Of a DNA stretch of 13,495 nucleotides, positions 1 through 5,699 are shown piece by piece; the first letter of the stretch is position 1; each line of letters opens with the position of its first letter. Both the position numbers and the translations under genes were made by a program. The notes below the pieces were generated by a model that saw nothing but the letters and a program-made list of their open reading frames with translations, did not search any database and was not told where the DNA came from. Source of the DNA: an uncultured Clostridium sp. (GTDB lineage: Bacteria; Bacillota; Clostridia; TANB77; CAG-508); the NCBI GenBank assembly GCA_945937855.1, contig CAMEUC010000017.1, forward strand, positions 1-13,495. The letters are read 5' to 3'.

Positions 1-110
1 TTTGTTACTAATTTTTGAACATCATTATCTGTTTTTATATATACAAACGGATTATAGCAATGCGATTTCTCCATATTTATTAAGTCTAATACTTTAATTT
101 CATATCCGTT
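1..110 (-). pseudogene. VirD4/TraG coupling protein, continuation in shifted frame, runs off the left edge
   Basis: Translating the minus strand from base 110 downward gives an open frame to the window edge that begins NGYEIKVLDLINMEKS and includes CYNPFVYI. This is what VirD4 homologues carry directly after DPKGEIVRDTGYLLEK. The frame before it reads LLEKERI and stops. Reading GAAAAGAAC (E-K-N) instead of the observed GAAAAAGAAC would join the two, so one additional A in the run at 112-116 (T on the plus strand) explains the break. The ORF remains open at position 1. It may be a genuine inactivating slip or a homopolymer error in the assembly. Confidence 0.8.
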
Positions 111-645
111 CTTTTTCTAATAAATAACCTGTATCTCTTACAATTTCTCCTTTTGGATCAAGTATAACATACGAGGTTGCACATTGCATTACATTTGGCT
201 TACAATAACTAAATGTCTTTCCTGCACCAGAACCACCAATAACTAATACATTAACATTTCTTCTATGCTTTCTTCCATTTAATCCAACAGAAACATTTTT
301 AGTAAGCAACTTATTATAATTATTAGGTTGTTTGTATTTTTTATTTAATTCCTTTGCCTCGCCCCACTTGGCTGAACCATTTTCTTCTCTCCTCCTATAA
401 TTCTTTCTAGTTGATTCATATAATAAGATTGAAAATATATAAATAATCAAAAAAATAAGAATAGTTCTAATACTATTCTCTACAATAACTATTTTAAATG
501 GCTGATTTAATGCTACACTACCATTTTTTATTATTTCTATAAGTCCACATTTAGTATAAGGAGCTAAAAGGAGAGCAATCCAAATAATTGGAATAATTCC
601 TATTACATACAACACTCTCATAATTCTTTTTTCATCTTGCTTCAT
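100..645 (-). CDS. VirD4/TraG-type coupling protein, N-terminal fragment ending at a frameshift
   Basis: Type IV coupling protein: a hexameric membrane ATPase that passes the relaxase-DNA complex to the conjugation channel. The 181 visible residues show two membrane segments (about 10-29 and 59-76), then the family's start of the cytoplasmic domain with a Walker A motif GGSGAGKT at 137-144 and the ILDPKGEIVRDTGYLL stretch at 161-176. Family members are usually about 600 residues, so this is a fragment. The frame stops at 100-102, but the expected continuation resumes in another frame (next entry). The ATG lies inside the end of the upstream 71-residue gene (14-base overlap) with only a poor ribosome binding site, suggesting translational coupling. 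PcfB, its usual partner, is two genes upstream. The identity is secure; whether the gene is really broken is not. Confidence 0.88.
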   Translation of the reverse strand: MKQDEKRIMRVLYVIGIIPIIWIALLLAPYTKCGLIEIIKNGSVALNQPFKIVIVENSIRTILIFLIIYIFSILLYESTRKNYRRREENGSAKWGEAKELNKKYKQPNNYNKLLTKNVSVGLNGRKHRRNVNVLVIGGSGAGKTFSYCKPNVMQCATSYVILDPKGEIVRDTGYLLEKERI

Positions 646-847
646 TGCTTGTAAATTTTCCCTTTGCAGTTCTATTTAAAGATAACATCTTTTTATTTAC
701 AGGGGCTTTTAACAATTTTGACATTAACTTATCTATGATTTCTATATCAACATTTTCTTGTATTTTTATATTTCTAAATTCATTTAATGCATTTAATATT
801 AGTCGATAATCATATTTATCTAAATTAATTGTTCTCATTTCTTCCAT
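632..847 (-). CDS. Small conserved element protein between pcfB and virD4
   Basis: A 71-residue protein with no domain that I can name. It is hydrophilic, has no membrane segment, and has an N-terminal part of the type INLDKYDYRLILNALNEFRN followed by a basic C-terminus. Small proteins with a similar 'YDYRLILNALNE' start sit at this exact place in Tn1549-like elements, so it is probably a real conserved transfer-region gene and not a chance frame. It has a strong GGAGGAG ribosome binding site 7 bases before the ATG, begins 13 bases after the pcfB stop, and its 3' end overlaps the virD4 start by 14 bases. Role unknown; position suggests an accessory to the coupling complex. Confidence 0.75.
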   Translation of the reverse strand: MEEMRTINLDKYDYRLILNALNEFRNIKIQENVDIEIIDKLMSKLLKAPVNKKMLSLNRTAKGKFTSNEAR

Positions 848-860
848 TGAACACTCCTCC

Positions 861-1625
861 TTATCTACTTGATTTTGATTTTGCTTTTTTATTATTTTGA
901 ACAGGTGCTATATTTACTTTAACCTTTTCTTTAGATTTTTGTTCATCTAATCTCTTTGCTTCAACTTTAAGTTCTGCAAGTTCTTTCTTTACAGATGGTT
1001 TCTTTGCTCCTTTAGATACCCCTTCTTGCATTTTGGAAGTCGTTGAGGAAGGCTCTGACAGAGGGTCTTTTTCCGTCTTTGCCATATTGAAATTTACTTT
1101 TGAGGTTTCTTCTGTCTGCATAGGCTTTTTAGCAAGTAAATCTTCTAGTTGTTGTTCCTTTGATTTTTCTGGAATACTCTTTTCTCTTTTTTCTGCCTCT
1201 CTATCTTCAATAGATTTTGTAATAACAGTATCCATTTTCGCCGTATCTGTTGTTGTTAGTTTAAATCTTTCTACAATTCTATTTATTCTTGAAGCATCTT
1301 CATCTTTAACCATAACATCTACCATTCCATCAATGTCTTTGTTATTTCTATTGATTAAAGCACAATATGAAATACCATAATTTTTTGCTTCTCTTGCAAA
1401 TGTTTTTAAATCTTCTCTGCTTACAGTAAAAATTTTTAAAGGCTTTCCTGTTTTTAACATATTATTAAGTCTAATTTTTCCTTTTGTTTGTTTTTTATCT
1501 TTCATAATAGTATAAATCATTGCAGCAACATTCTTTGCTCCACTACCAGTTAGTCTTGCTAAAATTTCAAATCCCTCTAAACTTAATCTTACTACTTGTT
1601 CTGATACATCTCCATTAACACTCAT
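861..1625 (-). CDS. pcfB: PcfB family (DUF3801) coupling-complex protein
   Basis: PcfB, first described on the enterococcal plasmid pCF10, is an accessory factor that works with the relaxase and the VirD4-like coupling protein PcfC to dock the relaxosome at the secretion channel. The first ~130 of 254 residues form the conserved part: VSEQVVRLSLEGFEILARLTG at the start, then KIFTVSREDLKTFAREAKNYGISYCALI and the acidic VMVKDEDASRINRIVERF stretch. The C-terminal half (about 140-254) is low-complexity, rich in Lys, Glu and Ser, probably disordered. There is no signal peptide or membrane segment. The ATG is preceded by AAGGAG, which overlaps the end of the relaxase gene; the stop codon adjoins the ribosome binding site of the next gene. 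Position between relaxase and VirD4 is the classic one. Confidence 0.9.
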   Translation of the reverse strand: MSVNGDVSEQVVRLSLEGFEILARLTGSGAKNVAAMIYTIMKDKKQTKGKIRLNNMLKTGKPLKIFTVSREDLKTFAREAKNYGISYCALINRNNKDIDGMVDVMVKDEDASRINRIVERFKLTTTDTAKMDTVITKSIEDREAEKREKSIPEKSKEQQLEDLLAKKPMQTEETSKVNFNMAKTEKDPLSEPSSTTSKMQEGVSKGAKKPSVKKELAELKVEAKRLDEQKSKEKVKVNIAPVQNNKKAKSKSSR

Positions 1626-1632
1626 ATATCAT

Positions 1633-3015
1633 TTACTCCTTTCCTTTTTTTCTTTTCTCTTTTTTTCTCTCTTTTGTTTCTTTTTCCATTTCTTCTTGTG
1701 TATCTAATTCAGATAAATTATTATCTATCTTCGGTACTCTTGTTTTAATATCTTCACATAATTCCACCCTCTTTCTTAATTTAACTAATTTATCATTTAA
1801 AGATGAAATCTGCTCTGCATATTCGTGCATTTCATTTCCATCTTTTGATAACTTTCTTTTTGCCCAAAGTCTTTCTCTTTGGTCTAGTATTTCTTTTATT
1901 TTAAAATTCACATCATCTTGATAGTTACTTAATTCTTCAAATGTTTTTATTTTATGTATTGCTAAAAATCTTGCTTCTTCAGATAATTGTTCCATTCTTG
2001 AAACATCTGCTCTAATACTTGGTGGTAATCTTTGTTGTGGTACATTATCTGGAAAAACTTTTAGTAAATAACAATAATGATAATATAAAGCAATAAATCC
2101 TTTCGCTTTGGCTCTTTTGTGCCTTTTAGCAAAAGGATAATTAACTTTTCTATAATTATAAACATTTTCTATAAACGGAACTCGAACAGCTTGTTCTTCT
2201 ATTATTCTTCTTTTTATATTTTCTATTGAATAATTTTCTCCATATCTTCTTTCTATTCTAATATTTCTTTTATAAGGTTCTTTTCTTATACTAATTTTAT
2301 TAGATCTAAAAATAATTTCATAATCTAATTTTTTCATTAAGTATAAAAAGTCATCATAAGAATATGCTTGTCTAATTGCTAAATCTAAATCTCGTTTTGC
2401 ATTATTAGAATAGTTGTCAGTATATAAAGATTTCTTATAAAAATTATCATAATTCATTTTTTTCTTTGTTTCTTTTTCTTCTATTACACTTAATCCATAT
2501 TCCTTACAAAGTTCATCTGAAATATGCCTCATTTTTGCATAATTAGTATGATTATCATAATATTTTAATCCATCTTCAAAAGAAACAGAATTAAGCACTA
2601 TATGATTATGTATATGATTAGTATTAAGATGAGTTGTAACTACTACTTGAAATCTATCTCCCCACATTTCATTTGCAAGTTGCACACCAATTTGATGTGC
2701 TAATTCTGGAGTAACCTCTCCCTCTGCAAAAGATTGATATGCGTGAAATGCTAAAATTTTATCTTTTTTATTATAATATCTTTTTGTATCTTGCATTTCT
2801 TCATAAGCTGAATCTGAATCACAATTTATTCCTGTAACAAAATATTCTTTTTCTGTTTTATCTGAATTTCTTGCATAATCAATTACATTTTGCAAGTCAT
2901 CTACTAACATTTCATATTTCTGATTAAATTCAATTTTCGTTTTATTTTCATCTTTAGCATAACTTATAACATGATCCATTCTTTTAACAACTTTCCATAT
3001 TTTTGTTACTGCCAA
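1633..3015 (-). CDS. Relaxase/mobilization nuclease, MOBP (VirD2-like) type
   Basis: The conjugative relaxase nicks one strand at oriT, stays bound to its 5' end through a tyrosine and is carried into the recipient. In this 460-residue protein the metal-binding histidine motif is plain: H129 followed by NTNHIHNHIVLNSV, with H134, H136 and N137/H138. Tyr19 in DHVISYAKDENKT is the likely nucleophile by analogy with motif I of MOBP relaxases. The C-terminal ~100 residues are coiled-coil-like and end in a Lys/Glu-rich tail. Translation starts at TTG, supported by AGGAGG 7 bases upstream (3023-3028), which overlaps the mobC stop codon. The gene lies directly behind mobC and the candidate oriT, and ends in the ribosome binding site of pcfB. 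Length is normal for the clostridial family. Confidence 0.93.
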   Translation of the reverse strand: MAVTKIWKVVKRMDHVISYAKDENKTKIEFNQKYEMLVDDLQNVIDYARNSDKTEKEYFVTGINCDSDSAYEEMQDTKRYYNKKDKILAFHAYQSFAEGEVTPELAHQIGVQLANEMWGDRFQVVVTTHLNTNHIHNHIVLNSVSFEDGLKYYDNHTNYAKMRHISDELCKEYGLSVIEEKETKKKMNYDNFYKKSLYTDNYSNNAKRDLDLAIRQAYSYDDFLYLMKKLDYEIIFRSNKISIRKEPYKRNIRIERRYGENYSIENIKRRIIEEQAVRVPFIENVYNYRKVNYPFAKRHKRAKAKGFIALYYHYCYLLKVFPDNVPQQRLPPSIRADVSRMEQLSEEARFLAIHKIKTFEELSNYQDDVNFKIKEILDQRERLWAKRKLSKDGNEMHEYAEQISSLNDKLVKLRKRVELCEDIKTRVPKIDNNLSELDTQEEMEKETKERKKEKRKKGKE

Positions 3016-3026
3016 ATTACCACCTC

Positions 3027-3338
3027 CTATAAAAATTTATCTTTTACTTCTTCTGCAAATTTGTGCCAAATATCTGCTTCACTCTTATAATAATCTTTAT
3101 CTATTTTATCTGTTTGATTTGCTTTCTTTGCTATTTGATTAAGATTAACTCCTATTTTAGAAAGCTGTTTCATTATCACATAAAATTCTTTGCCAGGCTT
3201 TTCTTTTATATTTTCATTCATTAACAATCTTCTAAAATATTCTCCATAAGAAAGATTACATCTTTGACAATCTGCAATTAACTTTTCATTCTCTAATTCA
3301 TTAAGCATTATATCTTTTCTTATATATCTTTTTCTCAA
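3027..3338 (-). CDS. mobC: MobC family relaxosome accessory protein (TTG start)
   Basis: MobC proteins bind near oriT and help to open the strands so that the relaxase can nick. The 103-residue product starts RKRYIRKDIMLNELENEKL, a ribbon-helix-helix-like N-terminus, and has the family's C-terminal signature KQLSKIGVNLNQIAKKAN. I place the start at TTG 3338-3336 because AGGAGG (3346-3351) lies 7 bases upstream; the ATG at 3362 would add eight residues (MSKTGGRD) encoded by the binding site itself and has no Shine-Dalgarno sequence. The relaxase gene follows at once, with the TAG stop inside its AGGAGG. The candidate oriT lies immediately upstream. Confidence 0.9.
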   Translation of the reverse strand: MRKRYIRKDIMLNELENEKLIADCQRCNLSYGEYFRRLLMNENIKEKPGKEFYVIMKQLSKIGVNLNQIAKKANQTDKIDKDYYKSEADIWHKFAEEVKDKFL

Positions 3339-3345
3339 ATCTCTC

Positions 3346-3351
3346 CCTCCT
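3346..3351 (-). promoter_or_regulatory. Ribosome binding site deciding the mobC start
   Basis: A perfect AGGAGG on the minus strand lies 7 bases before TTG 3338-3336, in the mobC frame. It lies inside the longer ATG-initiated frame (start 3362), which itself has only an AT-rich stretch upstream. This argues for the TTG start. Confidence 0.7.
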
Positions 3352-3368
3352 GTTTTGCTCATTTAAAA

Positions 3369-3390
3369 ATGGGGATTGGGGTTTCCCCAT
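3369..3390. repeat. GC-rich inverted repeat in the candidate oriT
   Basis: Two mutually exclusive hairpins are possible. ATGGGG (3369-3374) can pair with CCCCAT (3385-3390), or TGGGG (3377-3381) with CCCCA (3385-3389) across a TTT loop. Such G/C runs are rare in this AT-rich window. It lies about 31 bases before the mobC TTG start, so it could also act on mobC translation or transcription. Confidence 0.6.
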
Positions 3391-3406
3391 AGAATAGAAT
3401 TTTGAA

Positions 3407-3423
3407 ACACGATATTTTCGTGT
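3407..3423. repeat. Perfect inverted repeat ACACGA-5-TCGTGT
   Basis: ACACGA (3407-3412) and TCGTGT (3418-3423) are exact reverse complements around a TATTT loop. There is no T-run after either side, so it is not a terminator. It is the most likely relaxase or MobC recognition repeat in this gap. Confidence 0.6.
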
Positions 3424-3480
3424 GAACAAATTCAGTGCTTGCTAGGACAAGAAATCCTTTTTTTACATTTTTAAATGTAC

Positions 3481-4467
3481 CTATATTGGTACTCTATTTT
3501 GTTCTTTTTTCATTTTATATCTGTCAATTTCTTGCCTATTTTTTAACCCTATGCTGTAACATAAGTAATCATTTATGTCTTTACCATAAGGAGCAGGAAT
3601 ATCATAAACATTGTACTTATCAAGTGCATATATCATTGCTTTTGTTGCATTTCTTCCTGCTATATCATTATCAAAATGTAATACAATATCTTTTATATTT
3701 GCGTTTTTATTTAAAAAGTTTTGTACTGCTATTGGTACTTTACTTTGTTCTATATTAGAACTTGGTTGATACACTCCTGCAAGTGATAAAAGATTTTGAT
3801 TTGTATAATCATATCCCTTATTTTTTAATAATGTTGCATAAGATAATAAATCTATACTGCTTTCAAATATATGTAATGAATTACATTCTTCTGCTCCTAA
3901 CATTCTAAAAGAATACTCTTTTGAACTCCCCTTTGCATCTCTCATTATTCTTTTTTCATTTGTACTTCTGCACCCTGCATATTTAATATTGTTATCATTA
4001 TCGTACCCTAAAAATACTGCATTATTGGTTTTATTTTCTTGATAAATAATCTTTTTATTTATGCAATCATTTATTATTTCTTCGTCAATTCCTCTGTTTT
4101 TTAGATACTCTATAACTTGTTTATTGGTACTCGCTTTTTCTGGAATTACTATTGTTTTAGGTTCGTTTTCATTACTATATTGAGGTCTAATATATGTATC
4201 TATATTTCTATTTAATACACTTGAAACTGCCTCTTGTAATGTCATATTTTCTACTTTAATAAGATAATCAACTGCTGACTTTCCTGCTTGATGTGTTGAA
4301 AATCTATGCCATAATCCATTACTTATAATGACACTATCATGACTTTTTAAGGAATATGTATTAGTACCTTTTCTTACAAGTTCTGATGGATTATTGTTCA
4401 TAAAATAAGTTAGTAAATCAATTTCTTTTGCTTGTTTTACAACTTCTTTTGGTACAAATTTAGGCAT
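3481..4467 (-). CDS. DUF3991/TOPRIM domain DNA primase-like protein
   Basis: A 328-residue primase-like protein common in Tn1549-type elements, presumably priming synthesis on the transferred strand or during element replication. Residues about 35-85 resemble the zinc-finger module of DnaG primases in layout (the WHRFSTHQAGKSAVDYLIK stretch parallels the end of a CHC2 finger) but carry none of its cysteines. A DUF3991-like middle region follows (about 115-190), then a TOPRIM domain with the conserved acid E202 in HIFESSIDLLSY and D266/D268 in IVLHFDNDIAGRNA. KDINDYL at 296-302 is typical of the TOPRIM end. AGGAGGT lies 8 bases before the ATG. It follows the DUF3848-like gene by 21 bases and precedes the candidate oriT. 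Confidence 0.88.
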   Translation of the reverse strand: MPKFVPKEVVKQAKEIDLLTYFMNNNPSELVRKGTNTYSLKSHDSVIISNGLWHRFSTHQAGKSAVDYLIKVENMTLQEAVSSVLNRNIDTYIRPQYSNENEPKTIVIPEKASTNKQVIEYLKNRGIDEEIINDCINKKIIYQENKTNNAVFLGYDNDNNIKYAGCRSTNEKRIMRDAKGSSKEYSFRMLGAEECNSLHIFESSIDLLSYATLLKNKGYDYTNQNLLSLAGVYQPSSNIEQSKVPIAVQNFLNKNANIKDIVLHFDNDIAGRNATKAMIYALDKYNVYDIPAPYGKDINDYLCYSIGLKNRQEIDRYKMKKEQNRVPI

Positions 4468-4488
4468 AATTTTGCACCTCCTTTTTCT

Positions 4489-4833
4489 TTATCTTGCATC
4501 TTTATTTCGTTCTTTTTTGACCTCATTATCTCTAATAAGGTCTATCGTATCATCTATTGAAAATTCTAAAGCCTCTCTTAAGCTACCATCATTAGATAGC
4601 CAATCATCATAGCATTCTTGTAATATATGTTCCCTTTTAAGTAATGTTTTAAGTTCGAATTTTGAATAATCTTTATCGTATGCTAAATAATCTTGTATCG
4701 TTTGCATACATGTTATTTTATAACTATTGTCTATTATTTGTTCTGCAGGTAGTCCCTTTAAACTATCTTTAAAATCTGTTAATTCCCTTTCTAATTTTTC
4801 AATTAACTTATTTTTTAATTCTTCATTTTCCAT
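4489..4833 (-). CDS. DUF3848-like small element protein
   Basis: A 114-residue soluble protein without membrane segments. It is acidic to neutral and mostly helical by composition. The stretch LKGLPAEQIIDNSYKITCMQTI and the later LQECYDDWLSNDGSLREAL recall the DUF3848 family, which in clostridial conjugative elements sits next to the DUF3991/TOPRIM primase, as here. Biochemical function unknown; the pairing suggests a role in element DNA metabolism. The Shine-Dalgarno sequence is weak (AGAGAG about 13 bases ahead) and the gene starts only about 32 bases after a strong hairpin terminator, so its expression may depend on readthrough. The family assignment is from memory of the pattern, not from a search. 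Confidence 0.7.
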   Translation of the reverse strand: MENEELKNKLIEKLERELTDFKDSLKGLPAEQIIDNSYKITCMQTIQDYLAYDKDYSKFELKTLLKREHILQECYDDWLSNDGSLREALEFSIDDTIDLIRDNEVKKERNKDAR

Positions 4834-4865
4834 AATTTATCACACTCTCTTTCTTTTCTATTGCA

Positions 4866-4904
4866 TAATAAAAAGGACAGATTTTTTAAATTATCCGTCC
4901 CTTT
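4866..4904 (-). terminator. Intrinsic terminator after the DUF6664-like gene
   Basis: On the minus strand AAAGGGACGGAT (4904-4893) pairs over 12 positions, two of them G-U, with ATCTGTCCTTTT (4882-4871) around a 10-base AT loop, followed by a T-rich tract. The hairpin starts three bases after the stop codon of the gene ending at 4908. The next gene begins only about 32 bases farther on, which makes partial termination or attenuation plausible. Confidence 0.8.
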
Positions 4905-4907
4905 AAA

Positions 4908-5240
4908 CTAGTTTAATTTTAACATTCCCATATTATTTAAATAGATTAATGCTTCTTTAAAACCTAATTTAAAACTTTCTTTTAACTCAATAACATCAAG
5001 TTCAGTTTCATAATCAAGTACATTAAGTATTGCATATTGTTCATCATCTCTTAAATCTATTGGTTCTTTTTCTTCTAAAAATGTTCTTACATTTGGGTAT
5101 TTATACTTTAGTTCTGATATCTTTTTATTTAATGTTTGATAGTCTTCTCTATCTTTTAATGCTTGTGCTTTATGAACTTCTAAATACTCTAAAAAACCTT
5201 CTTCATAATTATCAAAAAAATTACCTGCGATTTCTTCCAT
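4908..5240 (-). CDS. DUF6664-like small element protein
   Basis: A 110-residue acidic, helical, cytoplasmic protein. The central motif YPNVRTFLEEKEPIDLRDDE and the C-terminal IELKESFKLGFKEALIYLN match what I remember of DUF6664-type proteins found in Firmicute conjugative elements; the assignment is tentative. No catalytic motif can be seen. The ATG follows the stop of the upstream DUF6809-like gene by only four bases and its AGGAG binding site lies within that gene, so the two are probably translated together. An intrinsic terminator sits directly behind it, making 5550-4866 look like a two-gene unit. Confidence 0.68.
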   Translation of the reverse strand: MEEIAGNFFDNYEEGFLEYLEVHKAQALKDREDYQTLNKKISELKYKYPNVRTFLEEKEPIDLRDDEQYAILNVLDYETELDVIELKESFKLGFKEALIYLNNMGMLKLN

Positions 5241-5244
5241 ACCT

Positions 5245-5550
5245 TTATTCTCCTATTTCCATCAATATTTTTTTACTATCAACTATTCCTAATTTGTAAT
5301 AATGTTTACAAAGTAAGTCAGTTTCATTACCAATGGCAAGTTCAAATTTATTTAATTTATCAATTATTTGGTTTAACTTTTCTTCATCTTTAACTACTTT
5401 TTTAATCAAATAAATTAATTCTTCTTCTACTTTTAATGACTCTGTAAATTTACCATCAAGATTCTTTTTCTTTAATAGCATTGTTTCAAAATCATCACTT
5501 ATTGAATCATATAGTTGATCTAAAATAGATCTATTAAATAATTCTTCCAT
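5245..5550 (-). CDS. DUF6809-like small element protein
   Basis: A 101-residue protein with no membrane segment and no recognisable catalytic motif. It is helical, with a coiled-coil-like centre (KVEEELIYLIKKVVKDEEKL) and an ending around DLLCKHYYKLGIVDSKKILMEI, which resembles the DUF6809 family of small proteins in clostridial elements (a tentative match). I choose ATG 5550: AGGAGG at 5560-5565 lies 9 bases upstream. The longer frame beginning at TTG 5568 would overlap this binding site. It is the first gene after the cargo block and may have its own promoter at 5581-5609. Confidence 0.68.
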   Translation of the reverse strand: MEELFNRSILDQLYDSISDDFETMLLKKKNLDGKFTESLKVEEELIYLIKKVVKDEEKLNQIIDKLNKFELAIGNETDLLCKHYYKLGIVDSKKILMEIGE

Positions 5551-5580
5551 TTCCTTATCCCTCCTCAAATTTATTCTAAT

Positions 5581-5609
5581 ATAATCTTTTGAATTTGAGA
5601 AATGTGCAA
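5581..5609 (-). promoter_or_regulatory. Candidate promoter for the small element genes
   Basis: On the minus strand TTGCAC (5609-5604) and GATTAT (5586-5581) are separated by 17 bases, about 30 bases before the ATG of the DUF6809-like gene and just after the terminator of the cargo operon. Each hexamer matches consensus at four positions. In such AT-rich DNA this can occur by chance, but the terminator upstream means that a promoter is needed here. Confidence 0.35.
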
Positions 5610-5633
5610 ATTATTTAATTATAAATTTGACAG

Positions 5634-5665
5634 AAAAAAAGAGCAATATTTTAAATATCACTCTT
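5634..5665 (-). terminator. Intrinsic terminator of the MazG/ABC-F operon
   Basis: AAGAGTGATATT (5665-5654) can pair with AATATTGCTCTT (5650-5639), with two G-T positions, on the minus strand, followed by seven T residues. It lies 35 bases after the stop codon of the Lsa-type gene and separates the cargo from the element's own genes. Confidence 0.8.
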
Positions 5666-5699
5666 AAAACTACTCTATAACTTGTAATTTCTCGCACAC

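Larger units (their letters stand above)
3363..3456. other. Candidate origin of transfer (oriT)
   Basis: The non-coding stretch between the primase stop and mobC is packed with inverted repeats, unlike any other intergenic gap here: a GC-rich hairpin at 3369-3390, a 6-bp palindrome at 3407-3423 and a short CTTG/CAAG pair at 3438-3451. MOBP relaxases commonly act at an oriT just upstream of mobC and the relaxase gene, with hairpins beside the nick site. The nick itself cannot be placed: the minus strand reads TTGTCCTAGC in the third repeat, which only loosely recalls the RP4-type core ATCCTGC. The location is good evidence; the function is inferred. Confidence 0.5.

Noticed and set aside
100..120. 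Programmed -1 ribosomal frameshift in virD4
   Set aside because: Restoring the frame needs a +1 shift (or -2), and no stimulatory hairpin or usual slippery heptamer in the right frame is evident.
1033..1380. 115-residue plus-strand frame inside pcfB
   Set aside because: Low-complexity Ser/Phe/Leu/Ile shadow of the pcfB coding strand, with no ribosome binding site and no recognisable family.
3464..3479. TACATTT-TT-AAATGTA repeat as a primase terminator
   Set aside because: The stem is almost all AT and on the minus strand it is followed by A residues, not a T-tract.
5551..5568. Upstream TTG start for the DUF6809-like gene
   Set aside because: The TTG adjoins the AGGAGG that serves the ATG at 5550, so the extra six residues would be encoded by the binding site.
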